Assembly (NCBI RefSeq): GCF_035938995.1
Contig: NZ_DASZGI010000128.1
Span: forward strand, 1-64,000
Direction: 5' to 3'
DNA length: 64,000 nucleotides
Source of the DNA: DASZGI01 sp035938995
GTDB taxonomy: Bacteria; Actinomycetota; Actinomycetes; Streptomycetales; Catenulisporaceae
Shown here one piece after another: positions 17,893 through 26,864 of the stretch. The position numbers and the translations under genes were made by a program. A model generated the notes under the pieces. It was given only the letters and a program-made list of their open reading frames with translations. It searched no databases and was not told where the DNA came from. Position 1 is the first letter of the stretch, and every line of letters starts with the position of its first letter.

Positions 17893-17997
17893 AGTTGAGT
17901 GCACAAATAATGTAAGTCCCAGCGGTACCCATCGCGAGGTTTATTTTGTGTTGCCCAACCTTCGGAAGCTAACGCTTAGACCGAAAGGAGGGGAACG

Positions 17998-20229
17998 ATG
18001 ACAAAACTACCTCACCATTCAAGGGGAAAGGAGGCAGCCGCCACCGATGACCTAACCTGGTTTGAAATTCACTTTCCGCACGAGCTGAGCTCGGCCGAGG
18101 TAACCAAGGTTCTCCAACCGCTTGCCTATCGGCCTCGTATCGGCTGGCGACAGCGAACGCCTGTCGTGGTTTTTGAACTCCGCGCCACGTCCACATCTGT
18201 GCGCTGGTTGATCGGGATGGACCAGCTCATCAGCGGCGAGCTGTCTGGACAACTCCAAGCGCAGCTTCCCGGCTTGGTGCTTACTCCTCTGCCTCGAACC
18301 TTCCGCCGTACGTCAGTGGCGCGAGCGGCAAGCGTCCGACCAACGAGCCTCGCTCAACCTGTGCGCGTAGACGTGGCGGCCAGCGTCACGGCCGGACTGC
18401 TGGAGGTCATGAACGCTCTCGGGCGCGGAGAGTCGGCGGTCTCGCAGTGGGTCATTGGCCCATCGCAGCAGCGCCGATCCCGACCAACTGAGTTCAGCGT
18501 GACGCGAGCACTCGGCTTGGTCGCCGTAGCTCAAGAGACAGCCGACGACCGGCAGGCTTGGCGACAGAAGGCGTCCGAACCGCTATTTGCCATCCGGGGC
18601 CGGATCGGTGCGCGTGCTGGTTCGCCGGAATACGCCAGCGCCATCGTGCGGATGCTCGGCGAAGCACTTCAGCTTGTCGGAAGCAGTCACGCTGGACTGG
18701 ATGTCAGTCAACCCTCGGCCCGAGGTGTACGTCAGCTTGATCTCGCAGCGAGAGCTGGCGTGCGGTGGTCCGGCATCCTCAATGCAGCCGAACTGACTGC
18801 CGTTCTCGGCTGGCCAGTAGAAGGCACTTCTCATCTCCGCACCGCACACGGCCGACAGTACCCCGCACCTCCATCCCTTCTGACTCCGGTAGAAGGCGTG
18901 GTTCATCCGCCCGAACGTGTCCTCGGGGCCGGCCTGCACCCAAGTCAGACCGATCAACTGGTCACGATGTCGACAGAGGCTGCCCTGCATCATCTGCACG
19001 TCGTCGGGCCGACTGGGAGCGGCAAGTCAACGCTTCTGGCTCAGCTCATCAAAACGGACGTCGAGGCAGGTCGAAGCGTTCTCGTTCTAGAACCCCGTGG
19101 CGACCTCGTAGAAGAGGTGCTGGCCGGCGTGCCCGCGGAGCGCCGTGAAGATGTGGTCATCATCGAGCCCGGTGCAACCGACAAGGTCGTTGGCTTCAAC
19201 CCGCTGGCCGGTCGTTTGGAGGACGCCGAGCGTCAAGCCGACCACCTCCTGCACCTCTTCAACGAGTTGTACGGCAACAGCATCGGCCCGCGTAGTAGCG
19301 ACGTACTTCTGCACGCGCTCATCGCCTTGGCACGCAGCGACCAAGGGACGCTCGCCGACCTCCCCGTCCTCTTGACGAACGCTGCTTTCCGTAGACGCCA
19401 GCTTGCAGCAGTCAGTGACCCGCTCGTCCTCGCGCCCTTCTTTGCCTGGTACGACGGCCTCTCAGAGGCCGAACGCCACCAAGTCATCAGCCCGGTTCTC
19501 AACAAGACCCGGGCTTTTTTGAGCCGCACGGCTATCCGAAGACTGCTCGGCCAACCGCGTCCGCGCTTCTCGCTGGACGAGCTGTTCCAACGGCCGCGGA
19601 TTGTGCTGGTGAACCTGAACGCGGGCGTCATCGGCGAGGCGACGGCCGAACTCGTCGGCGCCCTGCTCATGACACAGCTCTGGCAGACCATGCAGCGCCG
19701 GGCGATGATCCCGGCGCATCAGCGGCGACCGGTCATGGTGGTGATCGACGAGGTTCAGAACTACCTGCGGCTGCCCGTAGACCTCGGCGAAATGTTCGCC
19801 CAGGCGCGCGGGCTTGGGGTCTCACTGACGGTGGCACATCAGCACCTCGCCCAGCTCACAGCAAAGATGCGAACCGGACTCCTCGCCAACGCACGGTCTC
19901 GTCTGGTGTTCCGGCCAAGCGTCGAGGACGGGTCCGCCTTGGCCGCCGCACTTGGAGGTGGGCTTTCGGCTCAGGACCTAGCGCTCCTCGGCGCGCACGA
20001 GGCGTACGCCGAGATTCTCGTCAACCAGAAGCCCAGTGACCCGTTTCTAATTCGGACGCGTCGGCTGGATGGCCCGGTTCTCAGTGATCCGACCGACCTT
20101 CGACGTTGGAGTGCGGCAGCGTACGGCGTCGATAGCGCCGCTCTCGATGATGCGCTTCGTCAGCGGTGGAGTGGCAGTGACCACACGCCAGACGGACCGA
20201 TCGGTCACGCGCCACGGAGGCAAGCGTGA
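17998..20229 (+). CDS. VirD4/TraG-like conjugative DNA-transfer ATPase (module 1)
   Basis: 743 residues; ATG with AAAGGAGG. Walker A GPTGSGKS lies near residue 336 and Walker B VMVVIDEVQNYL near 580. The sensor-like segment QARGLGVSLTVAHQHLAQL follows. The ~330 N-terminal residues are a family-specific domain without predicted membrane helices. Such ATPases couple or pump DNA in conjugation of actinobacterial integrative elements, usually paired with a Replic_Relax protein as here (next gene, 118 bp downstream). A distant paralogue with the same motif spacing is at 29527-31755. Confidence 0.9.
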   Translation: MTKLPHHSRGKEAAATDDLTWFEIHFPHELSSAEVTKVLQPLAYRPRIGWRQRTPVVVFELRATSTSVRWLIGMDQLISGELSGQLQAQLPGLVLTPLPRTFRRTSVARAASVRPTSLAQPVRVDVAASVTAGLLEVMNALGRGESAVSQWVIGPSQQRRSRPTEFSVTRALGLVAVAQETADDRQAWRQKASEPLFAIRGRIGARAGSPEYASAIVRMLGEALQLVGSSHAGLDVSQPSARGVRQLDLAARAGVRWSGILNAAELTAVLGWPVEGTSHLRTAHGRQYPAPPSLLTPVEGVVHPPERVLGAGLHPSQTDQLVTMSTEAALHHLHVVGPTGSGKSTLLAQLIKTDVEAGRSVLVLEPRGDLVEEVLAGVPAERREDVVIIEPGATDKVVGFNPLAGRLEDAERQADHLLHLFNELYGNSIGPRSSDVLLHALIALARSDQGTLADLPVLLTNAAFRRRQLAAVSDPLVLAPFFAWYDGLSEAERHQVISPVLNKTRAFLSRTAIRRLLGQPRPRFSLDELFQRPRIVLVNLNAGVIGEATAELVGALLMTQLWQTMQRRAMIPAHQRRPVMVVIDEVQNYLRLPVDLGEMFAQARGLGVSLTVAHQHLAQLTAKMRTGLLANARSRLVFRPSVEDGSALAAALGGGLSAQDLALLGAHEAYAEILVNQKPSDPFLIRTRRLDGPVLSDPTDLRRWSAAAYGVDSAALDDALRQRWSGSDHTPDGPIGHAPRRQA

Positions 20230-20347
20230 TCGCCTCGGCTTACCGTTCGCGTCGGCGTTCGCTTCACGTTGGACGCGGTGGCCGAGCTGCCTCTGTTGCC
20301 GGACAACGCGCGCCAGCGAATATCTCACCTGCAAGAGGACTTGCCCG

Positions 20348-21166
20348 ATGAAGACACCATCATCAGCCGTCCGCGTGGACCAGGTGCGTCGTCGTCTCAA
20401 CGACCGTGACATGGCAGTTCTCACCGTGCTGCATCGGGTTCGTCTTGCTAGTCTTCGCCAACTACAGCGGCTGCTCGTCGTCGATGGGTCGCCAGCTGCA
20501 CGGACTCGCCGAGCACAACTCTTGCTGACGCGACTCACGAAGCGCGGTGTCGTGACCCGGTTCTCGCGGATCATCGGTGGACTTCGTGCAGGATCGTCCG
20601 GCTACATCTACGGACTGTCGGCGTTAGGGCAAGCTGTCCTCGATACTGGCGGCCCGCTCGGTGGTCGGCGTCGCCGAGTCTGGGAAGCAAAGCCGTACTT
20701 TCAAGACCACATGCTGGCCGTGAGCGAACTGTACGTGCGTCTTGTCGAGCAGCATCGGCTTGGTCAGGGCGACCTCCTGGACTACGACGCTGAACCGGCC
20801 GCCTGGCGTCACTTCACTGGCTCCGGTGGCGAACTGGTGGTGGTCAAGCCTGACGCTTACGTGCGTCTTGGTGCGGGGGCTATCGAGCACAGCAGCTTCA
20901 TCGAGGTCGATCTGACCACCGAGACACTGCCGACCATCCAGCGCAAATCACAGCGGTACATCGACTACTGGCGCTCCGGCATGGAGCAGCAGTGGCGCGG
21001 CGTTTTCCCGAAAGTCGTGTGGTTAGTACAGAACGAGCAGCGGGCGGAACGGATCACGAGCGTTACTCGCAAGCTCGCCTCCGACGCGCAGGCACTCTTT
21101 GACGTCGGGCTTCTCGACGCGGCAACGCAGCTCCTAGGTGGTGGGGTTCAGGGAGCTGCCGCATGA
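20348..21166 (+). CDS. replication-relaxation (Replic_Relax) family protein (module 1)
   Basis: 272 residues; ATG at 20348 with AGAGGAC upstream. The N-terminal winged-helix-like region reads RLNDRDMAVLTVLHRVRLAS, then LLLTRLTKRGVVTRFSR. The C-terminal half has the family core: DAYVRLGAGAIEHSSFIEVD, TIQRKSQRYIDYWRSG and FPKVVWLVQNEQRAERI. The FIEVD/K arrangement resembles a restriction-like nuclease core, which would suit a DNA-nicking or processing role. It follows the transfer ATPase and precedes excisionase and integrase in one operon-like run. Confidence 0.85.
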   Translation: MKTPSSAVRVDQVRRRLNDRDMAVLTVLHRVRLASLRQLQRLLVVDGSPAARTRRAQLLLTRLTKRGVVTRFSRIIGGLRAGSSGYIYGLSALGQAVLDTGGPLGGRRRRVWEAKPYFQDHMLAVSELYVRLVEQHRLGQGDLLDYDAEPAAWRHFTGSGGELVVVKPDAYVRLGAGAIEHSSFIEVDLTTETLPTIQRKSQRYIDYWRSGMEQQWRGVFPKVVWLVQNEQRAERITSVTRKLASDAQALFDVGLLDAATQLLGGGVQGAAA

Positions 21167-21246
21167 TGACAAAACCACACTGCCGATCGCCGCCCTAGCG
21201 GCTTAACAAAGCTAGCCAAGTGCGTTACAACTAAAGGAGGTGATAT

Positions 21247-21474
21247 ATGAATAATGATGAACAACGACAACCAACCCTTCAGGAGGCACCCGATAGAACG
21301 GCACTTCTGACGGTCCGTGAGGCGTACCTACGACTCCGGATCAGCAAGTGGAAGCTGTACGACCTGATCCGCACACGTCGCTTGTCGTCGATCCAGATTG
21401 GACGGCGGCGGTTCGTGCCGGTGGACGCCCTACGAGCCTATGTACAGCAACGGTCGCAGGAGTCCTTAGTCTGA
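21247..21474 (+). CDS. xis: excisionase / MerR-like HTH DNA-binding protein
   Basis: 75 residues; ATG 21247 with AAAGGAGGTGATAT. The core LTVREAYLRLRISKWKLYDL, IRTRRLSSIQIGRRRFVPVD and ALRAYVQQR is a typical excisionase-family winged helix. Its TGA overlaps the ATG of the tyrosine integrase (TGATG), so the two are translationally coupled. It likely bends the attachment site and directs excision. Confidence 0.88.
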   Translation: MNNDEQRQPTLQEAPDRTALLTVREAYLRLRISKWKLYDLIRTRRLSSIQIGRRRFVPVDALRAYVQQRSQESLV

Positions 21475-22874
21475 TGGCCCGCCGCAATTCCAACGGCGAA
21501 GGCACGATCTACCGGCGCAAGGATGGTCGGTATGAGGGTGCCGTCTACGTCCTCACGACGAGCGGAACACGAAAGCGGGTGCGCCTCTACGGCGCTACCC
21601 GCGCCGAGGTGCACGTCAAGCTCACCGAGGCCAAGGCAAAGAACGACCAAGGAATACCAGCGACGGATAAGAGCTGGCTCGTCGGGGACTATCTGGACTA
21701 CTGGCTAGAATCCGTCATCAAGCCGAACCGGCGGCCAACGACCTACGAGGCGTACGAAGGCAACATACGGCTCTATCTTAAGCCGGGGCTGGGCACCCTA
21801 AAGCTCACTCAGGTGACGGTGCCTGTGCTGCAACGTTTCTTGAACCAACAACTCAGCAACGGTCGCTCTGTCCGTAAAGTGGAGATGCTCAAAGAGACGC
21901 TCAGTCCGGCGCTCGGCCAGGCAATGTACGAGGAACTGCTCACCCGCAATGTTGCACGACTTGTGAAGCTACCGAGCTACGAGAGCGACGACGTAGAGCC
22001 ATGGACACCAGCAGAGGTCACGCGGTTCTTTGACGCCGCCAAAGATCATAGGTGGTACCCCGCTTTCTTGCTCGTCGCACTCTACGGGCTACGTCGCGGT
22101 GAAGTACTCGGGCTACGCTGGAGTGATATCGACGTGAAAGCGGCTGTCATACGCGTCCGCCAACAGGTAGTCCGTGCAAACGGCACTATCCACATAGGTC
22201 CGCTCAAAACTCGTGCCGGGCGACGAGATTTACCGTTACTCTCGGCCGTCGCCGACGAGTTGGTGGAACACCGAGTCCGCCAGGTGAGCACGTCGGACGC
22301 TGACCTCGTCTTCACTACCTCTACGGGCCACTCCATCGAGCCGAACAAGCTGACGCAAACCTTCTACGCTATCTGTGCTCAGTACAGCCTCCGAAGGATC
22401 AAGCTTCACCACTTGCGTCACACTGCCGCGACGATCCTCAAGGACCTTGGTGTCCCGGCCCGTGATGCGCAGCTCATTCTTGGCCATAGCAACATCGCCA
22501 TCACGCAGCAGATCTATCAGCACGACACGATGGACTCACGGCGCAGTGCCATGGAGCGTATGGAGACAGCCGTTCTCCCCTCCACCACCATGCTAAGAGC
22601 GTCGAAGGCTGGGCTTGACGGCAACGGTAGCCGTCAAAATAGCCGTCAAACACGAAAAAACCCAGTATCTCTACTGGGGTCATTCGATGGTGCGGGTACA
22701 GGGACTCTAAGTCGAAACAGGCCAACTTTGGGTGGTGCGCTGGAGCGCGTTACAGAGGTAAACGCCATCTTGCGTGAGAGCCGAAGACAGTGGATGTTGG
22801 GGGTCGTTGCCGTCAACTTAGCCGTCAGAAATCAAGAGTTAGTTGCGCCGAACCTCCACAGACTTGCAGCGTAA
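21474..22874 (+). CDS. int: tyrosine recombinase (phage-type integrase)
   Basis: 466 residues from ATG 21474. An AP2-like arm-binding start (GEGTIYRRKDGRYEGAVYV) and a SAM-like core-binding domain precede the catalytic domain. Catalytic residues are visible: Arg in LYGLRRGEVLGLRW, HLRHTAAT, the His in LGHSNIAIT, and Tyr in QQIYQH. The last ~90 residues after METAVLPS are not typical of the family and run through a hairpin and a tRNA-3'-end-like sequence, so the functional protein may be shorter in effect. It is the second integrase of the element; the host junctions match the serine integrase instead. Confidence 0.92.
   Translation: MARRNSNGEGTIYRRKDGRYEGAVYVLTTSGTRKRVRLYGATRAEVHVKLTEAKAKNDQGIPATDKSWLVGDYLDYWLESVIKPNRRPTTYEAYEGNIRLYLKPGLGTLKLTQVTVPVLQRFLNQQLSNGRSVRKVEMLKETLSPALGQAMYEELLTRNVARLVKLPSYESDDVEPWTPAEVTRFFDAAKDHRWYPAFLLVALYGLRRGEVLGLRWSDIDVKAAVIRVRQQVVRANGTIHIGPLKTRAGRRDLPLLSAVADELVEHRVRQVSTSDADLVFTTSTGHSIEPNKLTQTFYAICAQYSLRRIKLHHLRHTAATILKDLGVPARDAQLILGHSNIAITQQIYQHDTMDSRRSAMERMETAVLPSTTMLRASKAGLDGNGSRQNSRQTRKNPVSLLGSFDGAGTGTLSRNRPTLGGALERVTEVNAILRESRRQWMLGVVAVNLAVRNQELVAPNLHRLAA
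22655..22707 (-). other. tRNA-3'-end-like att site with terminator
   Basis: Read on the minus strand, GAGTCCCTGTACCCGCACCA (22688-22707) looks like the 3' end of a tRNA: T-arm tail, acceptor strand and CCA. It is followed at 22661-22678 by the stem CCCAGTA/TACTGGG and a T6 run, as after a real tRNA gene. The rest of the cloverleaf is absent. Its position in the 3' end of the tyrosine integrase gene fits an attP core. No second copy was noticed in the window. Confidence 0.6.
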
Positions 22875-22993
22875 GACGAAACTATTCATTCGCAGCCGGC
22901 CACCGTCATTAGAACGCGGTATTCTAGCTTGCCCGTTCTAGCCCTTGGAGGGCTGACGCACAGTTCGGCCTGGTGCGCTCAGAACCACGTCTT

Positions 22994-23998
22994 TTAACCA
23001 CGCAAGTTGGTGAGCAGTTGCTCTGCCTGTGCCAAAAGCTGGTCGTACGTCATCACGCTAATTCCGTGCAAGCGTGCGTTCAGGCCATGCAACGCCCGGA
23101 GTCTGGCATCACTCCACCCATCGGAGCGTCCAATGACAATCATAGCGCGCGGGTGATATGCGACGATCTCGCTGTGGTCCCGCAATCCATTTGCAGCAGC
23201 TTCGTGAAGTACGTCGAGGTACCGATGGCATTGGCCGATAGCCATGGACGCCTCCCGAGACCAGAAATAGCATTTGTGCGTAGAATCATACTTGATCGGT
23301 TCCATGTCGGGGCGCTTAAGTTCGAAGATGTCACGAAGTCCGTTAGCCGTCTGCTTCATCAGGCCGTCGACCGAGTCGCCAATAGCGATAGTCCGAACTT
23401 CGTCTTGCATGGCATAGGCATTCCCGAACGCCCACGCATGGCGCTCGCACCATTCTTGATACTCTTGCTCGCTTACAACTCCATCGTCGAGGTATGAGCG
23501 AAGCTCGTCGATGGCTACCGATAGTTCGGTGAGGCGCACACTAGATTGCAGCCCCAAAAGAATCTCTGCGCCGTCCTCAGTATCCGCTAGCGCCCGCAAA
23601 ACCTCCTCATTGGCCACAAGTGGCGCAATGGCTTGCCCCACTGCTGTCGGGTCGCGACCTGCTAGCGGGGTGCCACTACCATCAAGCCGCAGTATGAGGA
23701 AATCCCCATCCTCTTTCCCTTCAGCAACTGCGAGCCCCTCTTCAAGCACGCGCTTAAGCTCCTGGGCTTCGTCGTGCGTGAGCGTAAATTCGACTGGAAA
23801 CCCGGTCAAGAAGATATTTTGTGACTTCTTCCAATAGATGAGCTTTGGGGCAATCTGATCGCCTTCAGATCGCTTAATATACTGAAGAAGTACCTCGAAA
23901 TGTAGCTTGGCTGTGTCCTTGATCACAATAGGGTTTGTGAACGATACCTGCTCCTGGTTTTGTGACTGCCGACGCGAGACTTGACGTTCCTGGGACAT
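22994..23998 (-). CDS. Shedu-family (SduA, DUF4263) anti-phage nuclease
   Basis: 334 residues; ATG 23998 with GGAG upstream. The C-terminal half carries the Shedu core: WCERHAWAFGNAYAMQDEV, VDGLMKQTANGLRDIFELKR (D and E-x-K of a PD-(D/E)XK nuclease), YFWSREASMAIGQCHRYLDV and RAMIVIGRSDGWSDARLRAL. Shedu proteins are single-gene phage defence nucleases. The N-terminal ~190 residues form a separate, probably sensor domain. It is the last of four same-strand genes (26693 to 22994) in the element's island. Confidence 0.88.
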   Translation of the reverse strand: MSQERQVSRRQSQNQEQVSFTNPIVIKDTAKLHFEVLLQYIKRSEGDQIAPKLIYWKKSQNIFLTGFPVEFTLTHDEAQELKRVLEEGLAVAEGKEDGDFLILRLDGSGTPLAGRDPTAVGQAIAPLVANEEVLRALADTEDGAEILLGLQSSVRLTELSVAIDELRSYLDDGVVSEQEYQEWCERHAWAFGNAYAMQDEVRTIAIGDSVDGLMKQTANGLRDIFELKRPDMEPIKYDSTHKCYFWSREASMAIGQCHRYLDVLHEAAANGLRDHSEIVAYHPRAMIVIGRSDGWSDARLRALHGLNARLHGISVMTYDQLLAQAEQLLTNLRG

Positions 23999-24082
23999 AC
24001 TTAGCTCCTATACTTCATTATACGATGACCACGTGCCGAACGCTTGATAGTCCGATGACATTTTTGACAACCGACTAGCTTC

Positions 24083-25189
24083 TTAAGGCATATATCGGTT
24101 TTCGAGCGCCGTAAAGAATTTGCGCAGCATGTCTGAAGCTCCGTCTTTCATGAGTTCATCACCCCCAAATCGAAAAACTTCATAGCCGCGTAACCGCAAC
24201 GCACGGTCCTCAGCCATCATCTCCCCGTAGAGCTGGGGCGAAGGCTTCCCATCACTAGAATAATGCTGCTTCCCATCCACTTCTATGACAATGCGTACCC
24301 CACCAGGAAATATGAGCAAGAAATCCATTCGTTCCCGCTTAAGGCGCTCGGGCTTCTTGAGCATCTTACGTTCCCTGTGCGTTAGCGGATCGTATTGCAA
24401 GTAGACTTGAGGAAATAGCGCAGGCTTTTTGAAGCCTTCGTCACCACCGTACCGCTCGCAGTAGGTACGGAATAGTTCCTGTTCTGGTGGGCTTCCGAGA
24501 GATGCCGACAGCCTCTTGAATAGGTTCTGCCCAGCCTCATAATCGCTCATTGAATCAAGCCGTCGCTCAGCCTTCCACCACGCAGCCAACTCATCCCACA
24601 TCACGCCAGCGCTGGTTAAGGGCCTGTTGTAGACAAGGCAAGTATCCGCGTGCTTGACCACTTCAATCGTATTGTTGATCGCATCTCGTAAAATAATCTC
24701 TGGTTTGTATCCGGTTGAAGCGAAGATTATGTTCTTCAATTCACCATCAACGCCACGAAAGCCAGGTGGACCAGAGACGGCATCCTCTAACTCTTCAAGC
24801 TTGGTCAAAACTGGAGTGAAAAGGCTGTTCACGTATCCGCGCCGTACCGCCCATGATCCACCGTGCGTCATGCCTTGTTCACTCCAGTAGCCGTGCCATC
24901 CGTCAAAGTCATTAAATGGCGGATCAAACGACACGTCTAGTCTTCGGAGGACAGCTCTTAGTGTGCGTATTGCAAGAGCGCTCTCTTCGTCGTTGAGCTT
25001 CTGGCTCTGATCTGTTCCATAAGCGGTTAACTCTGACTTGACCAGCCGCGCAAGAGCATATCCTGCTTCGAGATCTGTATGATCCTTGAGCGTTCCGGCA
25101 CGAAGCTGGTTCGCAAGCTTTGAATTGAACTCATCACGCATATTCCAGTTGGCGTCTGGCACCTCGTAGAAGAAGTTACTCGGTCTCAT
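24083..25189 (-). CDS. defence-like protein with C-terminal restriction-like nuclease
   Basis: 368 residues. The first ~220 residues are helical and may correspond to an AbiJ-type N-terminal domain (tentative). The C-terminus reads LFPQVYLQYDP, RERMDFLLIFPGGVRIVIEV, DGKQHYS and AEDRALRLRGYEVFRFGGDE. That pattern (D, then E-x-D-G-K, then R/GYxVxRF) is a DUF559/Vsr-like PD-(D/E)XK nuclease. A fused helical sensor plus nuclease in an island with two Shedu genes suggests an abortive-infection type defence. The function is inferred. Confidence 0.7.
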   Translation of the reverse strand: MRPSNFFYEVPDANWNMRDEFNSKLANQLRAGTLKDHTDLEAGYALARLVKSELTAYGTDQSQKLNDEESALAIRTLRAVLRRLDVSFDPPFNDFDGWHGYWSEQGMTHGGSWAVRRGYVNSLFTPVLTKLEELEDAVSGPPGFRGVDGELKNIIFASTGYKPEIILRDAINNTIEVVKHADTCLVYNRPLTSAGVMWDELAAWWKAERRLDSMSDYEAGQNLFKRLSASLGSPPEQELFRTYCERYGGDEGFKKPALFPQVYLQYDPLTHRERKMLKKPERLKRERMDFLLIFPGGVRIVIEVDGKQHYSSDGKPSPQLYGEMMAEDRALRLRGYEVFRFGGDELMKDGASDMLRKFFTALENRYMP

Positions 25190-25368
25190 AGTCGAATATT
25201 ACAGTGACTCCCTGTAGTCGGTCAATGGCTCAATGAAATGCCTTTTTTCAAAAAGGTGAAATCACAGGCAGCGCCGTTGAATTCTTGCTCCTACAACCTC
25301 CGCAGCGTACCGGTAAAGATTGCCGGTCCAACTGTGAAGTGATGATGACAGCCTCACCACAACGTGGA

Positions 25369-25707
25369 CTACTCGCTCCCGTAACCTCGGACGATCCGCT
25401 CCTGCTCGCGCGACAGGACATGAGCGCTCAGCATGATGATTCCCTCCGCATGAGCGCGCCGTATGCGATGCCACCCGTCGATGGGCCATAGCTCATCGGT
25501 ACGAGGCAGAGGAACAATGATGAGCGGCTTTGCGAGGTCAACAGATGGCCAGTGCTCGTCATTGATCGTGGCCGAAGAAAGCTCAGCAATCCAACCGGTC
25601 ACATCGACTGGCGTCGGTTCGCAGTCGACAGTCAACTTCTCGGCTGCGGTGACGTTCCAGCTGAACTCGTCGCCGTACCAGAAGACTTGGATAGGATCGG
25701 GTAACAT
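25369..25707 (-). CDS. ParB/sulfiredoxin-like small protein
   Basis: 112 residues from ATG 25707. The segment LIIVPLPRTDELWPIDGWHR, followed by IRRAHAEGI and LSAHVLSREQE, resembles the ParB-like nucleotide-binding fold. There the G-x-H-R motif binds CTP/ATP. It lies between the two larger nuclease genes on the same strand. Its role in the island is unknown; a regulatory or NTP-dependent accessory function is possible. Confidence 0.6.
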   Translation of the reverse strand: MLPDPIQVFWYGDEFSWNVTAAEKLTVDCEPTPVDVTGWIAELSSATINDEHWPSVDLAKPLIIVPLPRTDELWPIDGWHRIRRAHAEGIIMLSAHVLSREQERIVRGYGSE

Positions 25708-25769
25708 GCGGCCTTCTCAACTCTCGCGAATCAGTGACGACTTGAAGACACCATCGAGCACCTTCACAT

Positions 25770-26693
25770 CTACTCCCGCACTCCCAACTCGCCTGAAAAA
25801 TGGCCTGACAGCGCAACGTTGCGCCAGAATTTCCACCGCTCAAGCAGGTACGATTTTCGCTCCGGACCTACAAGATCTATCTTAGCTAGCGCTTCAGATG
25901 GGTTACTTATGGATTCAGCCATTTCCATCATGTACGCGCCAGTACAAAAGGTTGGCGGCACTGCCGAGAGCGTCCAGCCGTCCACGTGGCGTGTGATCGT
26001 GGCATAGTCTCGCGCCTCTGACTCTGGCATCAGCTGGTCGTAGGTGAAGAAGTGCTCTCGATCGCGGGCCATGTGGTCGCGCTTTCGCCGTATGTAGTCC
26101 GCATCGTCATGCTTGGAAGTTGCCGCCCGGAATTCTGCGTCCCGACCATAGACGAGGACAAACTGTGGCTCGATCGGACGATGCGAGTATCTGGGAGCAT
26201 ACGTCTTCGCAAAGATCAGCTGATTCTCGGGAGAAGAGAACCACACCTTCCACTCGGTCAGCTGATCTATCGCTTGAGTCAGCGGGGCCGTTGGCGTCCT
26301 TGATCCCGGGTTGAACCAAGGCTTCAGCGGGCTCTCAATCTCGATACATATAGGGCGTATCGCTGCCGTATCACGCCGAACCCACATGAAGTCGGGCACA
26401 CGCTTAGGTCCGAGCCCCTGGAGGGGAGGCTGCCGAATCACTGCCTCAAACGAAGGGCCATGGTGCCCTCCCGGACCTACGCTGTCCGTCGCTCCTGGAA
26501 GAAGACATGGATGGCGTTCGAGAAACAACTGCATCTCACGTTCACTACTACATGACTCCAGGAACCTCTGCCACTCAGGCACCAGCCAAGTAGAGTACTC
26601 ATCCCACGACGGCGACCGTGGGCGATCCTCGCAGAGATCAGACTGTACTGAAGCGAACGTGGTCACCTCAGCAGTATGGCCGTCAGTGAACAA
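25770..26693 (-). CDS. second Shedu-like (DUF4263) nuclease
   Basis: 307 residues if the TTG at 26693 is used; a GTG at 26666 is an alternative. Core: EMQLFLERHPCLLPG, then KRVPDFMWVRRDTAAIRPIC, IEIESPLKPWFN, LTQAIDQLTEWKVWF and FVLVYGRDAEF. Asp of PDF and the E-x-E replacing E-x-K suit a PD-(D/E)XK variant like those in Shedu-like proteins. The C-terminal ~90 residues (FFTYDQLMPESEARDYATIT) are as in the family. It differs strongly from the Shedu gene at 22994, so the island has two distinct members. Confidence 0.75.
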   Translation of the reverse strand: MFTDGHTAEVTTFASVQSDLCEDRPRSPSWDEYSTWLVPEWQRFLESCSSEREMQLFLERHPCLLPGATDSVGPGGHHGPSFEAVIRQPPLQGLGPKRVPDFMWVRRDTAAIRPICIEIESPLKPWFNPGSRTPTAPLTQAIDQLTEWKVWFSSPENQLIFAKTYAPRYSHRPIEPQFVLVYGRDAEFRAATSKHDDADYIRRKRDHMARDREHFFTYDQLMPESEARDYATITRHVDGWTLSAVPPTFCTGAYMMEMAESISNPSEALAKIDLVGPERKSYLLERWKFWRNVALSGHFSGELGVRE

Positions 26694-26864
26694 CGGCGCC
26701 CTGGTTCGGGTGAGTACTCAAGCGCGGCAGTCAAGCCCGCGCGCAGTCCGACGCTACGAGTCGGTACAGCAGACTGTTGCTAGATCGAAGGAATCAACCG
26801 CGCGCCGGCCGCGGCTGCTTGGTCTACCCGACCTAGCTGCACGGCACGCGCAAGGTGTGCGGTA

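Noticed and set aside
17711..17932. 73-residue minus-strand frame
   Set aside because: No ribosome site or recognisable composition; it covers the structured stem-loop region.
22640..22780. Complete tRNA gene on the minus strand
   Set aside because: Only the last ~20 nt resemble a tRNA; D-arm, anticodon arm and 5' acceptor strand are missing.
25241..25256. Terminator CCTTTTTTCAAAAAGG
   Set aside because: AT stem with a 2-base loop; too weak to call.
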